DNA of 64,000 nt from positions 372,001-436,000 of the forward strand of contig NZ_LT629791.1 of assembly GCF_900105925.1 (NCBI RefSeq), written 5' to 3'. Both the position numbers and the translations under genes were made by a program. This DNA comes from Jiangella alkaliphila. Lineage in GTDB: Bacteria; Actinomycetota; Actinomycetes; Jiangellales; Jiangellaceae. The notes under the pieces were generated by a model. It was given only the letters and a program-made list of their open reading frames with translations, did no database searches and was not told where the DNA came from. Shown here one piece after another: positions 26,535 through 34,248 of this stretch. Each line of letters opens with the position of its first letter. Positions within the stretch are counted from its first letter, which is position 1.

Positions 26535-28275
26535 CCTGGACCAGTGGGAACGGGCCAACCGCGAGCTGATCGCGAAGATGGTCACCGAGTTCGGCTACGA
26601 GGAGATCATCGCGCCGGCCGTCGCCGAGGACGGGTCCGTGGCGGTGCCGCTGCCGGGCGGGACGCTGACCGGACGGGCGGTGCGTCGCGCCCTCGGCTGG
26701 TGGCGGGTGGACCCGATGTCGCTGACGGTCGACGGCGGCGGGCCGCTGCCAGACGCCGTCGACGTGTTCACCGCGGTGCTGACCGCGGCGGGGGCCGACG
26801 CGTCCACCGTCGCGGGTGCGGTGTCGGAGCTGTCGTCGACGCTGCTCACCGACGCGCGGCAGCTGGCGACGGCGCGCCCGGCGGCCGAGCTCGCCGACCT
26901 CGAGCCGGTGCTGGCCGAGGCCGAGCTGACCGGGCACCCGTGGATCGTCGCGAACAAGGGCCGGGTCGGGTTCGGCGCCGACGACCTGCTGGCGTACCCG
27001 CCGGAGGCGCGGGCCGACGTCCGGCTGCTGTGGCTGGCCGCCTCGCCGGACGTCGCGGACTCCGTCGGGCTGGACCACCACGCGGTGGTGCGGGAGCAGA
27101 TCGGCGACGCGGGGTTCGAGGCGCTGCGAGCCGGGGCGCAGCTGGGCGGGCTGGACCCGTCGACGTGCGTGTTCGTGCCCGTGCACCCGTGGCAGTGGGC
27201 GCACCGGATCCTGCCGCTGCACGCGCCGCAGCTGGCCCGCGGCGAGCTGGTGTTCCTCGGCGAGGGGCCGGCGCGGTACCGGCCGCAGCTGGCGATCCGC
27301 ACGATGACCGACCTCGACGACCCGGCGCGGCGCTACCTCAAGCTGCCGCTGTCCATCCTCAACACCTCGGTCTACCGCGGGCTGCCGCGGGAGCGGACGC
27401 TGGCCGCGCCGGCGCTGACGTCGTGGCTCTCCTCGATCGTCGACGGCGACGAGTTCCTCCGCGAGACCGGGCTGATCCTGCTCGGCGAGGTGGCCGGCGT
27501 GAGCGTCGCGCATCCCACGTACACCGCGCTGCCCGGCGTTCCGTACCAGTACACGGAGCTGCTGGGGGCGATCTGGCGCGAGCCGGTGCAGCCCTTCCTG
27601 CGCGACGGTGAGCAGGCGGTCTCGCTGGCGGCGCTGCTGCACGTCGACCCGTCGGGCGGGACGTTCGCCGGGTCGCTGATCGCGCGGAGCGGTCTGCCGG
27701 CGTCGCAGTGGGTGGCCCGGCTGCACGAGGCGATCCTGCCGCCGCTGCTGCACGTGCTGTACAAGTACGGCGCGATGTTCTCGCCGCACGGGCAGAACTG
27801 CATGATCGTCCACCGTGACGGGGTGCCGACGCGGCTGGTCGTCAAGGACTTCGTCGACGACCTCGCGATCTGCTCGGAGGTCATTCCCGAGCACGCCGAG
27901 CTGCCGCCGTCGGTGCGTGAGGCGCTGGCGGACGTGATCCTGGACGGGAAGACGCTGCGCAAATACCTGCAGAACGGCCTGCTGATCTGCGTCTACCGAT
28001 ACCTGACGGAGGTGCTGGCCGACCGGCACGGGGTGCCCGAGGCGGCGTTCTGGGCGTCGGCGCGCGACGTGCTGACGGCGTACCAGGACCGGTTCCGCGG
28101 CCAGCTGGCCGACCGGTTCACGATGTTCGACCTGGAGTCGCCGACGTTCCCGAAGCTGTGCCTCAACCGGCTGCGGCTGTTCGAGCGCGGCTACGCCGAC
28201 GACCCCGAACGTCCCGTCATCTCCGCCCTCGGCGCCGTTCCCAACCCGCTGTCTCGCTCGTTCACGCCGTCATAG
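26521..28275 (+). CDS. rhbF: IucA/IucC-type NIS siderophore synthetase (second)
   Basis: 584 aa. Signatures FVPVHPWQWAHRILPLH, RTMTDLDDPARRYLKLP and MFSPHGQNCMIVH belong to the AlcC/DesD/RhbF branch. It would attach the second hydroxamate arm to the mono-substituted citrate, completing the siderophore. It ends the operon. No exporter, receptor lipoprotein or ABC uptake gene follows, so transport must be encoded elsewhere. Confidence 0.92.
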   Translation: MTAPDLDQWERANRELIAKMVTEFGYEEIIAPAVAEDGSVAVPLPGGTLTGRAVRRALGWWRVDPMSLTVDGGGPLPDAVDVFTAVLTAAGADASTVAGAVSELSSTLLTDARQLATARPAAELADLEPVLAEAELTGHPWIVANKGRVGFGADDLLAYPPEARADVRLLWLAASPDVADSVGLDHHAVVREQIGDAGFEALRAGAQLGGLDPSTCVFVPVHPWQWAHRILPLHAPQLARGELVFLGEGPARYRPQLAIRTMTDLDDPARRYLKLPLSILNTSVYRGLPRERTLAAPALTSWLSSIVDGDEFLRETGLILLGEVAGVSVAHPTYTALPGVPYQYTELLGAIWREPVQPFLRDGEQAVSLAALLHVDPSGGTFAGSLIARSGLPASQWVARLHEAILPPLLHVLYKYGAMFSPHGQNCMIVHRDGVPTRLVVKDFVDDLAICSEVIPEHAELPPSVREALADVILDGKTLRKYLQNGLLICVYRYLTEVLADRHGVPEAAFWASARDVLTAYQDRFRGQLADRFTMFDLESPTFPKLCLNRLRLFERGYADDPERPVISALGAVPNPLSRSFTPS

Positions 28276-28351
28276 ATCGAGCGCCGGGAAGCGCCAGCTC
28301 AGGTGGGCTATCGTGTGCGGGCCGGGCACACATTCCGAAAGGACCAATGTC

Positions 28352-29134
28352 ATGTGGATTGCCGGCCTGATTGCACTGGCCGTTGCTGGATTCTGCGGAT
28401 ATCTCATCCTCAAAGCACGCAAGCGGCAGCGCAAGATGATCACGACCGAGACGTTCACCACCGCAGAACTGCGCACCCTCCAGGCCGCCGCGGCCGAGGC
28501 AGCAGGGCCGGGCGTGTTCCGGCAGCAGAGCGAGGTGGCAGGCACCGCCCAGCCGAGCTCGTCCGGAGTGCTGAAGTCGGAGATCTCCGCCACGGAATGC
28601 GTCTGGCACAAGCACGTCGTCACGCGCAAGTTCTGGGAGACCGAACGCAAGCGCGACTCCAACGGCAACTACCGCAACCGCCGGGTCGAGAAGAAGGAGA
28701 AGGTCGCCGACCGCGAGTCCGAGCAGGCGTTCCTCGTGACCGACGAGACCGGCAGCATTCTGGTGCATCCGGGCAAGGTGGTCGAGGGCGCGGACAAGAT
28801 CGTCGACCGGTTCGAGCCGGAGGACGAGAAGGAGGAGCGGACCGAGCTGTCGATCGGCTCGTTCAGCCTGTCGCTGCCGAAGACCCAGCGCGAAGGCACC
28901 ATCGGCTACGAGTACGAGGAGTGGGTGCTGAAGCCCGGGCGGAAGCTCTACGTGCTCGGTGAGGTCGGTGACGCCTCGGGTGACCTGGCGATCGAGGCCC
29001 CGTCGCTCGTCTCGACCAAGGACGAAGAGACGCTGATGCGCGAGTCCCAGTCGAAGCAGCGCCTCTTCCTGCTCGGCGGCGTGGTCGCGGCCGTCGTCGG
29101 TGTCGTCCTCATCGTGATCGACGTTCTCCGCTGA
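28352..29134 (+). CDS. GIDE-domain (E3-ligase-like) membrane protein
   Basis: 260 aa from ATG 28352 with AAAGGA upstream. One N-terminal helix (WIAGLIALAVAGFCGYLIL), a soluble domain with WHKHVVTRKFWETERK and the conserved hydrophilic loop EKVADRESEQAF, then a C-terminal helix (LFLLGGVVAAVVGVVLIVI). This two-helix layout matches the bacterial counterparts of the mitochondrial MUL1/GIDE domain, which lack a RING finger. Function in bacteria is unknown. It is probably transcribed separately from the siderophore operon (76-bp gap). Confidence 0.75.
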   Translation: MWIAGLIALAVAGFCGYLILKARKRQRKMITTETFTTAELRTLQAAAAEAAGPGVFRQQSEVAGTAQPSSSGVLKSEISATECVWHKHVVTRKFWETERKRDSNGNYRNRRVEKKEKVADRESEQAFLVTDETGSILVHPGKVVEGADKIVDRFEPEDEKEERTELSIGSFSLSLPKTQREGTIGYEYEEWVLKPGRKLYVLGEVGDASGDLAIEAPSLVSTKDEETLMRESQSKQRLFLLGGVVAAVVGVVLIVIDVLR

Positions 29135-29168
29135 CGCCGGCCCGTGGTCCGGGGCCGGGCGTCAGCGG
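29128..29168. terminator. Strong bidirectional hairpin between convergent genes
   Basis: CCGCTGACGCC-GGCCC pairs with GGGCCGGGCGTCAGCGG, with a single-base bulge. It overlaps the stop of the GIDE gene and lies 13 bp from the stop of the convergent acetyltransferase gene, so it can serve both. Confidence 0.8.
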
Positions 29169-29181
29169 CCGGCCCCGGGCC

Positions 29182-29760
29182 CTACCAACTCCGGCGCACG
29201 GTGCCCTTGGTCCCGGCCACCAGGCTCGCCGCCGGCACGTCGTCGGCCACGATCGTCCCCGCCGCGACGACAGCGTCGCGGCCGATGCTGACGCCGGGCA
29301 GGATCGTCGCGCCGGCGCCGATCCACACGTTCTCGGCCACGTCGATGGGCGCGCCGGTGAGGAACCGGCGCCGTTCGTCGGGGTCGACCGGGTGGCCCAT
29401 CGTGATGAACGTGGCCTTCGGCCCGACCATCACGCCCGCGCCCAGCCGGATGCCGGCGTAGTCGAGGAACGTGCAGCCCTGGTTGATGAAGACCCGCTCG
29501 GCCAGGTCCAGGCGAAGGCCGTGATCGGTGTAGAAGGGCGGGTAGATCGTCACCCGCTCCGGAAGCGGGCCGCCCAGGATCTGCTCGAGCAGCGCCGCCT
29601 TGCCCGCCTCGTCGTCGAACGGGAGGACGTTGAGCCGGGAGGTCAGCTCCGTGGCCCGCACCACGCGCTCGCTCATCGCTCTGAACTCGGCACCCAGCAC
29701 GCGCTCGCCTCGAGCTTGGAGCTCCGGGTCGTGGATCAGCATGAAGCGGTCGTGGGTCAT
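29182..29760 (-). CDS. Sugar O-acetyltransferase (maltose/galactoside acetyltransferase family)
   Basis: 192 aa. An N-terminal Mac-type helix-rich segment (AMSERVVRATELTSRLNVLP) precedes a left-handed beta-helix of hexapeptide repeats (FINQGCTFLDYAGIRLGAGV ... VWIGAGATILPGVSIGRDAV), as in Maa, LacA and NodL. The catalytic His is in TFITMGHPVDPDE. Acetyl-CoA dependent transfer to a sugar hydroxyl is expected; the acceptor is unknown. Confidence 0.9.
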   Translation of the reverse strand: MTHDRFMLIHDPELQARGERVLGAEFRAMSERVVRATELTSRLNVLPFDDEAGKAALLEQILGGPLPERVTIYPPFYTDHGLRLDLAERVFINQGCTFLDYAGIRLGAGVMVGPKATFITMGHPVDPDERRRFLTGAPIDVAENVWIGAGATILPGVSIGRDAVVAAGTIVADDVPAASLVAGTKGTVRRSW

Positions 29761-29811
29761 TCGACGATTCTCGCGCGGCGTCCGCCGGGCGAGAATCTCC
29801 CGCGCGGCGCG

Positions 29812-30429
29812 CTAGTGCAGTTCGTTGCGGCGCCAGAGGGCGGCGGCGCGCTCGAGCTCTTCGGCCATGCGCAGGTTGCCCTTGGCCAGACGGGTCTGCC
29901 GCGCGCCCTCCTCCTCCGCCAGGTCGTCGGCGGAGTGGGCGCGGCCGGCGGCGACCACCCGGCAGAACGCGCCGGCCCGTTCCAGTGCCACGGCGAAGTC
30001 GCCGGTGAACGCGCTGGTCAGGACCGCGTCGCCGAGAGCGGCGACCTCTGCCGGGCCGGGCGGGTGGGCGACGCCGGCGACGGCGGTGGAGACCTCGGCG
30101 ACCCGCTCGCCGACGGCGAAGACGCGGGCGGCTTCGGAGCCGTTGCGGTGCACCCAGCTGCGCAGCAGGTAGAGCGACCAGAGCGTGCCGGGCAGGGTGT
30201 CGGGGCCGGACCCGCGCCACAGCTCGGCGATCTCGTCGAGGCCGAGGCGGTCGGCGAGATCGAGCAGCCGCGGCGCCGTGCCCGGCTCGGACCGGGCGGC
30301 CTGCAGGACGGCGGCCGCGGTGGCGTGCGCGACGGCGGTGCGGTCGGCGGGATCGGGGTCGCCGAGCAGATCGGGCATGTCGGGACGCAGGTGGGGCCGT
30401 CGGTGGCGCTCGGGTCTGCCTTCGGTCAC
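29812..30429 (-). CDS. Conserved hypothetical protein, all-helical
   Basis: 205 aa from GTG 30429. I do not recognise it. The sequence is Ala/Leu/Arg rich and predicted all-alpha, with no signal peptide or membrane segment. A conserved-looking core reads LWRGSGPDTLPGTLWSLYLL and LGDAVLTSAFTGDFAVALER. The adjacent MBL-fold hydrolase gene at 30465-31094 is upstream on the same strand, with 35 bp between them, so the two may be co-transcribed. Confidence 0.65.
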   Translation of the reverse strand: MTEGRPERHRRPHLRPDMPDLLGDPDPADRTAVAHATAAAVLQAARSEPGTAPRLLDLADRLGLDEIAELWRGSGPDTLPGTLWSLYLLRSWVHRNGSEAARVFAVGERVAEVSTAVAGVAHPPGPAEVAALGDAVLTSAFTGDFAVALERAGAFCRVVAAGRAHSADDLAEEEGARQTRLAKGNLRMAEELERAAALWRRNELH

Positions 30430-30464
30430 GTCTCCATTGTCCCTTGTGTGCGCCGATGTGTGGG

Positions 30465-31094
30465 TCAGGACTCGAACGTGCTGCCCGCGGCCACCACGCG
30501 CAGCTCGGTCTCTTCCGGTGCGAGCTTCTCGTACAGGTTGTAGAAGAATCCTGGCACGGCCAGCAGCGCCTCGTGGATCGGGATCGCGACGTTCGGCGTC
30601 AGCGCCCGGAGGTAGTCGACCGCCTCGCTCAGCTTCAGCCATGGCGCGGCGGTGGGCAGCCCGAGGATCTCGACGTCGACGTCGGGGATGGTGAACGAGT
30701 CGCCCGGGTGCAGAAACCGGCCGCCGACCAGGTAGGCGACGTTCGGGATGACGGGGATGTCGGGGTGGATCACCGCGTGCTGCCCGCCGAACACGTCGAC
30801 CGTGGTGCCGACGTCGAGCCGCTCGCCCGGCTGCACGCCCGTCGCGGCGATGCCGGACTCGGCCAGGACGGCCGCGCTGCCGCCGTCGGTGTACAGCCGT
30901 GCCTCGGGGTTCGCCGCCAGCAACGGCCCCAGCCGGTCGACGTCGAGGTGGTCCGGGTGCTGGTGCGTGGCCAGCACGGCGGTCAGACCGGTCAGCGCCT
31001 CGAAGCCGTGCGAGAAGCCGCCGGGGTCGATGAGGATGCGGGCGTCGCCGTCCTCGACGAGGACGCAGGAGTGCTCGAACTTCGTCAGCCTCAT
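30465..31094 (-). CDS. MBL-fold metallo-hydrolase
   Basis: 209 aa, single domain. The metal motif THQHPDHLD matches HxHxDH with Gln in the second place. Further ligands are in FGGQHAVIH, FLHPGDSF and IPIHEALLA. The sequence resembles the UlaG-like/RomA branch of stand-alone hydrolases rather than beta-lactamases. Substrate is unknown. Confidence 0.85.
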   Translation of the reverse strand: MRLTKFEHSCVLVEDGDARILIDPGGFSHGFEALTGLTAVLATHQHPDHLDVDRLGPLLAANPEARLYTDGGSAAVLAESGIAATGVQPGERLDVGTTVDVFGGQHAVIHPDIPVIPNVAYLVGGRFLHPGDSFTIPDVDVEILGLPTAAPWLKLSEAVDYLRALTPNVAIPIHEALLAVPGFFYNLYEKLAPEETELRVVAAGSTFES

Positions 31095-31104
31095 GAGGTC
31101 GAGG

Positions 31105-31731
31105 CTAGCGCCGCGACGGCGCTTCCGCGCGGCCGCCGCCGGGCTGCCAGAGGACGTCGCCGTCGGCGCGGTTGGCGTACCGGGACAGGATGAACAGCAG
31201 ATCCGAGAGCCGGTTGAGATACGAGGCGGTCAGCGGGTTGACGCCGTCGATGTCGCCGGTGCCGTACTGCTCGACCGCCCCCCAGGCCGACCGCTCGGCC
31301 CGTCGCACCGTGGTGGTGGCGACGTGCAGCTGCGCCGCGGTGAGGGTGCCGCCGGGCAGGATGAACGACGTCAGCTTCGGGACCTCGGCGTTGTAGCGGT
31401 CGCAGTCGGCCTCCAACTCCTCGATCCACTCGGCCTGGACGCGCAGCGGCGGGTACTCGTACTCGGCCTTCAGCGGCAGGCAGAGGTCGGCGCCGACGTC
31501 GAAGAGGTCGTTCTGGACCCGCTGGAGGACGGCCAGCACGTCGGAGCCGAGGTCGCCGCCCCCGGTGCCGGACCGTTCCAGCGCGACGGCGACCCCGATG
31601 ACCGCGTTGGCCTCGTTGACGTCGGCATAGGCGGCTAGCCGCGGGTCGGTCTTCCGGGTGCGGCTGAAGTCGCCGAGCCCGGTCGTGCCGTCGTCGCCGG
31701 TGCGGGTGTAGATCCTCGTCAGCCTCACCAT
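31105..31731 (-). CDS. PduO-type corrinoid (cobalamin) adenosyltransferase
   Basis: 208 aa from ATG 31731. ATP-binding N-terminal motif IYTRTGDDGTTGLGDFSR, then VNEANAVIGVAVAL and the helix VATTTVRRAERSAWGAVEQY with the Arg that forms a salt bridge in the trimer. NPLTASYLNRLSDLLFILSR completes the family pattern. It transfers the adenosyl group of ATP to cob(I)alamin, giving coenzyme B12. Confidence 0.92.
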   Translation of the reverse strand: MVRLTRIYTRTGDDGTTGLGDFSRTRKTDPRLAAYADVNEANAVIGVAVALERSGTGGGDLGSDVLAVLQRVQNDLFDVGADLCLPLKAEYEYPPLRVQAEWIEELEADCDRYNAEVPKLTSFILPGGTLTAAQLHVATTTVRRAERSAWGAVEQYGTGDIDGVNPLTASYLNRLSDLLFILSRYANRADGDVLWQPGGGRAEAPSRR

Positions 31732-31748
31732 GACAACCATCCTCTACC

Positions 31749-31862
31749 GGTCGGGCCTTGCACGACCAGTCCAGCTCTCCATCAGCCTTGCGGTCTCGAC
31801 CGACGACTCGCGGGAGCCTCCGGCCCCCGGTCGTCGCCGGTGTGCAAGACCCTCCACAGGCC
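31749..31862 (-). repeat. Dispersed repeat, copy 2 (tandem partner A)
   Basis: Begins GGTCGGGCCTTGCACGA and ends GTGTGCAAGACCCTCCACA; the CTTGCAC / GTGCAAG ends are complementary. The middle contains GGTCTCGACCGACGACTCG and a G/C-rich hairpin. It recurs 124 bp downstream almost unchanged and, inverted, at 25104-25188. It lies between the adenosyltransferase and permease genes. Confidence 0.85.
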
Positions 31863-31872
31863 ATCCCCTACT

Positions 31873-31985
31873 GGTCGGGCCTTGCACGACAAAGTCCGCT
31901 CTCCATCAGCCTTGCGGTCTCGACCGACGACTCGCGGGAGCCTCCGGCCCCCGGTCGTCGTCGGTGTGCAAGACCCTCCACAGGG
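31873..31985 (-). repeat. Dispersed repeat, copy 3 (tandem partner B)
   Basis: Nearly identical to copy A over its whole length, differing mainly at CGACCAGTCCAG versus CGACAAAGTCCG near the left end. Read on the minus strand it can fold as CCGACGAC ... GTCGTCGG around a GGGGCC/GGAGG/CTCCC core. It ends 18 bp before the permease start. Confidence 0.85.
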
Positions 31986-32002
31986 CACACTACGGTGACG
32001 AG

Positions 32003-32746
32003 ATGTCGTCGACACTGCTGCCGGTCGGGCCGGCGCTGGGCGTGGCGATGGCGGTGCTCGTCGCGGCCGCCGTCGCCGTGAGCGCCGTCGCCCGGCTCGG
32101 GCACGACCGCGCCGTGGTGACGGCGGCGCTGCGCGCGGTGGCCCAGCTCGCCGTCGTGGCGCTGGTGCTCGCCGCCGTCGTGGAGGTCGAGCCGCTGACG
32201 GCCGCCTTCCTGCTGGTGATGCTGGTGACCGCCACGGTGACGGCCGGGCGGCGGATGACGCACGACCGGTCGTGGGCTTGGGCCGCAGTCCCGGTGGCGC
32301 CCGGCCCGCTGCTGGTCGTGACGGCGCTGCTGGCCACCGGTGTGCTGCCGGGCGACCCGCTGGCGGTCATCGCCGTCGCCGGGATCCTGATCGGCGGGGC
32401 GATGACGGCGGCCGCGCTGACCGGGCGGCGGGCGCTGGACGAGCTGGCGACCCGGCGCGGCGAGGTCGAGGCCGCGCTGTCGGTCGGCCTGCTGCCGCGC
32501 GACGCCGCGCTGGAGATCGCCCGGCCGCAGGCGGCGACGGCGCTGATCCCCGCGCTCGACCAGACCCGCACCGTCGGCCTGGTGGTGCTGCCGGGCGCGT
32601 TCGTCGGCATGCTCATCGGCGGCGCCGATCCGATCCAGGCCGGTGCCGTCCAGCTGTTCGTGCTGGTGGCGCTGCTGGCGGTCGAGGCCGGCGCCGTCGC
32701 GCTCACGATCGAACTGGTCGCCCGCGGCGTGATCGTCCGGCACTGA
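32003..32746 (+). CDS. UPF0014 family membrane protein (FetB-like permease)
   Basis: 247 aa with six or seven hydrophobic segments. Family signatures are TVTAGRRMTHDRSW, AALSVGLLPRDAALEIARP and GLVVLPGAFVGMLIGGADPIQA. In E. coli FetB pairs with the ATPase FetA for iron export. No ATPase gene is adjacent here, so its partner is elsewhere or absent. The ATG follows immediately after the tandem repeats. Confidence 0.85.
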   Translation: MSSTLLPVGPALGVAMAVLVAAAVAVSAVARLGHDRAVVTAALRAVAQLAVVALVLAAVVEVEPLTAAFLLVMLVTATVTAGRRMTHDRSWAWAAVPVAPGPLLVVTALLATGVLPGDPLAVIAVAGILIGGAMTAAALTGRRALDELATRRGEVEAALSVGLLPRDAALEIARPQAATALIPALDQTRTVGLVVLPGAFVGMLIGGADPIQAGAVQLFVLVALLAVEAGAVALTIELVARGVIVRH

Positions 32747-32957
32747 GCCGGGCGTTGGCGCGGGTGAGCGCCGGGACGACGAGGTAGACGGCGACCGGGA
32801 CGACCAGCAGCGTCAGCACCAGCGTGCTCACCGGCACCGGCAGGTCGCCGGTAAGGGGGCGGAGCACCAGCTGGCCGAGGGTCACGAGCGGGTAGATGGA
32901 CAGCCAGATGATCAGGGCGCGGCGGTGAACGGACGGCGGGCGATTTTCCAACTGCAT
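32703..32957 (-). CDS. Small two-helix membrane protein
   Basis: 84 aa with two hydrophobic segments (ALIIWLSIYPLVTLGQLVL and STLVLTLLVVPVAVYLVVPA) and a basic C-terminus. Similar small proteins occur in actinobacteria beside TetR genes, as here (divergent TetR at 33025). Its start codon lies inside a CCAAC/GTTGG palindrome. The last 44 nt overlap the convergent permease gene. Function is unknown. Confidence 0.7.
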   Translation of the reverse strand: MQLENRPPSVHRRALIIWLSIYPLVTLGQLVLRPLTGDLPVPVSTLVLTLLVVPVAVYLVVPALTRANARLSAGRSRRGRPVRS

Positions 32958-33003
32958 GGTTGGAGTCTGCGCCTCGCCGCCGGAAAAAGCAACCGGACGG
33001 TTG
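32948..33003. promoter_or_regulatory. Two TetR operator-like palindromes between divergent genes
   Basis: CCAACTGCATGGTTGG (32948-32963) and CAACCGGACGGTTG (32990-33003) share CCAAC/GGTTG half-sites. The first covers the start of the small membrane protein, the second is 22 bp before the TetR start. The regulator would control both directions. Confidence 0.65.
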
Positions 33004-33024
33004 GAGAATTGCTACGGTGCTCCC

Positions 33025-33642
33025 ATGCCGTGGGACACCGAGGCGACCCGCCGCCGCCTGCTCGACGCCGCCGTCGAGGAGTTCGCCGAGCACGGCCCGG
33101 CCGGCGCCCGCGTCGACCGCGTCGCCAAGTCGGCCGGCGTCAACAAGGAGCGCATCTACCAGTACTTCGGCGACAAGGGCGGGCTGTTCCGCACTGTCCT
33201 GACGCAGGAGTTGCAGCGCCTCGCCGCGGCCGTCCCGCTCACCCACGAGCAGGCGGGCGACCTCGGCGACTATGCCGGCCGGCTGTTCGACCACCACACC
33301 GACCACCCGCACTTCCTGCGGCTGCTGCACTGGGAGGGGCTGGCCAGCGGCGGAGCGACGGTCGCCGAGGCGAAGCGGGCGGCGCTGCAGCACGACAAAG
33401 TCGCGGCGATCACCGACGCCCAGCGCCGCGGGCTCGTGACGGACGCCGTCGGCGCCGGCCAGCTGCTCTACGGCGTCATGGCGCTGGTCGACTGGTGGTT
33501 CGTCGCGCCGCACGTGGTGCGGATGACCGTCGGCGCCGACGGCATGGACCGCGCGACGCAGCGCGCCGCCGTCGTCGAGCTGGCCCGCCGGATGACCGCG
33601 CCCGACCGCTCTGAACCACCCACCGGCGCGTCGTCAAGGTGA
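33025..33642 (+). CDS. TetR family transcriptional regulator
   Basis: 205 aa. Helix-turn-helix DRVAKSAGVNKERIYQYFGD preceded by the usual helix LLDAAVEEFAEHGPAG. The C-terminal domain resembles the TetR_C family found next to small exporters. It is divergent from the small membrane protein and probably represses it through the two palindromes at 32948-33003. Confidence 0.9.
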   Translation: MPWDTEATRRRLLDAAVEEFAEHGPAGARVDRVAKSAGVNKERIYQYFGDKGGLFRTVLTQELQRLAAAVPLTHEQAGDLGDYAGRLFDHHTDHPHFLRLLHWEGLASGGATVAEAKRAALQHDKVAAITDAQRRGLVTDAVGAGQLLYGVMALVDWWFVAPHVVRMTVGADGMDRATQRAAVVELARRMTAPDRSEPPTGASSR

Positions 33643-33700
33643 TCCTTGCCACGCCGGAAGGCTGGGAACAACCCGAGACATCGGGTAGTTTCAGGTACTG

Positions 33701-33724
33701 GCGACAGCCCCTCGGGGCTCTCGC
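33701..33724 (+). terminator. Hairpin downstream of the TetR gene
   Basis: GCGACAGCCCCTC followed by GGGGCTCTCGC forms a compact stem with one mismatched pair, 59 nt after the TetR stop. There is no U-run. Confidence 0.55.
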
Positions 33725-33841
33725 TGGGCGGCGGGCCGTGGTAACCCCGGGTCCCACTTATAGCCGCTACGAGCGGCCGTTGCGCCGAGAGGCGTTCCCG
33801 GCCCGGCGCCCGAACCACCCTCCGTAGGCCACACTGGCCCG

Positions 33842-34132
33842 GTGGAGCTGAGGCAGCTGGAGTACTTCGTCGCCGTCGCGCACGAGAAGAGCTTCACGTT
33901 GGCCGCCAGACGGCTGCACGTCGTACAGAGCGCGGTCTCCGCGGCCATCGCCGCACTCGAGAAGGACCTGAAGGTCACCCTGTTCGAACGCAGCGCGCAG
34001 CGCGTCGTGCTGACGGAGGCCGGTGCGGCGCTGCTGCCGGAGGCGCTCGCCGTGCAGGACGCGGTGCAGGGCGCGCGCGACGTCGCCGGCGAGCTGGCAG
34101 CGGCTCCTGTTTCACGCCGGCCGACGGGGTGA
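33842..34132 (+). pseudogene. Truncated LysR-family regulator (DNA-binding domain only)
   Basis: From GTG 33842 the first ~65 residues are a typical LysR winged helix (RQLEYFVAVAHEKSFTLAA, VTLFERSAQRVVLTEAG). The reading frame ends at 96 aa, whereas LysR proteins have about 300. The whole effector domain is missing. Past about 34100 the DNA matches another gene, so a deletion fused the two. Confidence 0.8.
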
Positions 34133-34245
34133 CGCGGCAGCTGAGCCGGCTGGACGACACCGCGCCCGGCTGGCGTGCGACGACGACGGCGAACGCGGCC
34201 CGGCTGTTCGGCGTGCCTGCGGCTGTTCCGGGCCGGAGGGCCTGA
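34105..34245 (+). pseudogene. C-terminal remnant of an amidohydrolase
   Basis: The frame DGVTRQLSRLDDT, then WRATTTANAARLFGVP, ends in a normal stop at 34245 and resembles the last helix of amidohydrolase-2 proteins (the N-A-x-R-L-F-G element). Nothing of the barrel is present. It overlaps the end of the LysR fragment in another frame. Confidence 0.55.
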
Positions 34246-34248
34246 CCG

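Noticed and set aside
19901-28275. Desferrioxamine (desABCD) operon
   Set aside because: The first gene is a class III aminotransferase and there are two IucA/C synthetases, which fit the diaminopropane-citrate pathway rather than the des set of decarboxylase, monooxygenase, acyltransferase and one synthetase.
31749-31985. CRISPR array
   Set aside because: Only two near-identical ~114-bp units in tandem with no spacers; no Cas genes in the window.
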